DNA of 6,140 bases from Corallincola sp. (GTDB lineage Bacteria; Pseudomonadota; Gammaproteobacteria; Enterobacterales; Neiellaceae). The stretch covers positions 1-6,140 of the forward strand of contig JAGOCY010000093.1 of NCBI GenBank assembly GCA_017998495.1. The letters are read 5' to 3'. The notes under the pieces are model-generated. The model saw only the letters and a list, made by a program, of their open reading frames with translations, searched no databases and was not told the origin of the DNA. Numbering within the stretch: position 1 is the first letter of the stretch; each line of letters begins with the position of its first letter. Below are positions 5,860-6,140 of this stretch, piece by piece. Position numbers and translations under genes: made by a program.

Positions 5860-6140
5860 GAGCGGGTCTCTCCTGTTGGGTGGCAGGGAGAGGGTGCGTT
5901 TAAACCAGAAATTGGCAAATGTCCGAATCAACCCAGTGCTAAGCCAGCGTCTCGCTGAAATCGCTGTAACTAACGAGTGCAGAATCGAGTTTTTGGTGGC
6001 ACCGTTAAAACAATGGGGTAAGCGGATTAAATGGTTGATCTTACCTTTGCATGAGAGTGAGACAGACCGGCATCTCATCGGATTATCTGGTTGATGCTTC
6101 ACCTACTGCTGGTGCATGTTTCCTTCGCTAATTCCAGCAA
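5860..6140. other. Non-coding-looking 281-base region upstream of the small gene
   Basis: No gene is supported here. G+C is lower than in the core genes (30 of 60 at 5941-6000). It should hold the promoter for the minus-strand small gene, but no sigma-70 pair with good spacing was found; TTTAAA at 5898-5903 is the only -10-like AT cluster close to the start. A small hairpin CAGCG/CGCTG with loop TCT lies at 5945-5957, without a T-run. On the minus strand the last 42 bases can be read as the C-terminus LLELAKETCTSSR followed by TGA at 6099-6101, which may be the end of a gene outside the window, but this is too short to call. Confidence 0.3.

Noticed and set aside
5858..6094. Plus-strand open frame beginning MSGSLLLGGRERVRLNQK
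   Set aside because: The peptide looks partly protein-like, but the ATG has no ribosome-binding site and the frame extends back antisense to the better-supported minus-strand small gene. It could become a candidate if homologues exist.
5860..6102. N-terminal extension of the small minus-strand gene to a GTG at 6102
   Set aside because: Composition of this part (many Arg, Ser, His and isolated Cys) is not protein-like, and a strong ribosome-binding site stands before the internal ATG at 5859.
1..6140. CRISPR array, tRNA, rRNA or complete insertion sequence
   Set aside because: No regularly spaced repeats, cloverleaf, rRNA-like stretch, transposase motif or terminal inverted repeats were seen.

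Overview
The window looks like chromosomal DNA of a GC-rich gammaproteobacterium, most likely Aeromonas or a close relative. The grounds are the enteric-type waaF and glpE-glpG genes and high G+C in the core genes (45 of 60 bases at 2941-3000). That assignment is inference from family resemblance and base composition. No database search was possible.

Left part (1-2708, minus strand): a tight lipopolysaccharide (LPS) core operon read right to left. It holds waaF (heptosyltransferase II), then 7 bases later a GT7-type glycosyltransferase that closely resembles animal beta-1,4-galactosyltransferases, then, with a 4-base ATGA overlap, a family 2 glycosyltransferase of the WaaE/LgtF type that runs off the window edge. 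Together these would extend the inner core heptose region and decorate it with hexoses on the cytoplasmic face of the inner membrane. The junction of the last two genes carries a 30-base in-frame repeat that gives the downstream gene three possible ATG starts.

Middle part (2769-4619, plus strand): a TetR-type repressor divergent from waaF across a short 60- to 90-base promoter gap, then glpE (thiosulfate sulfurtransferase) and glpG (rhomboid protease) overlapping by 4 bases. The glpR gene that follows glpG in Escherichia coli is not present here.

Right part (4635-6140, minus strand): a complete MntA/HepT-type toxin-antitoxin pair with all signature residues, convergent with glpG. Upstream of it in the same direction is an unrecognised small gene. 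Its reading frame appears to be broken by a one-base shift near 5631. If the shift is corrected, it becomes a 131-residue protein ending 26 bases before mntA, which would make a three-gene unit. This end is visibly poorer in G+C (30 of 60 bases at 5941-6000) and looks like an acquired insert beside glpG.

The strongest candidates for something unusual are the animal-like GT7 enzyme in the LPS operon, the triple-start repeat at its 3' end, and the frameshifted companion gene in front of the toxin-antitoxin pair.
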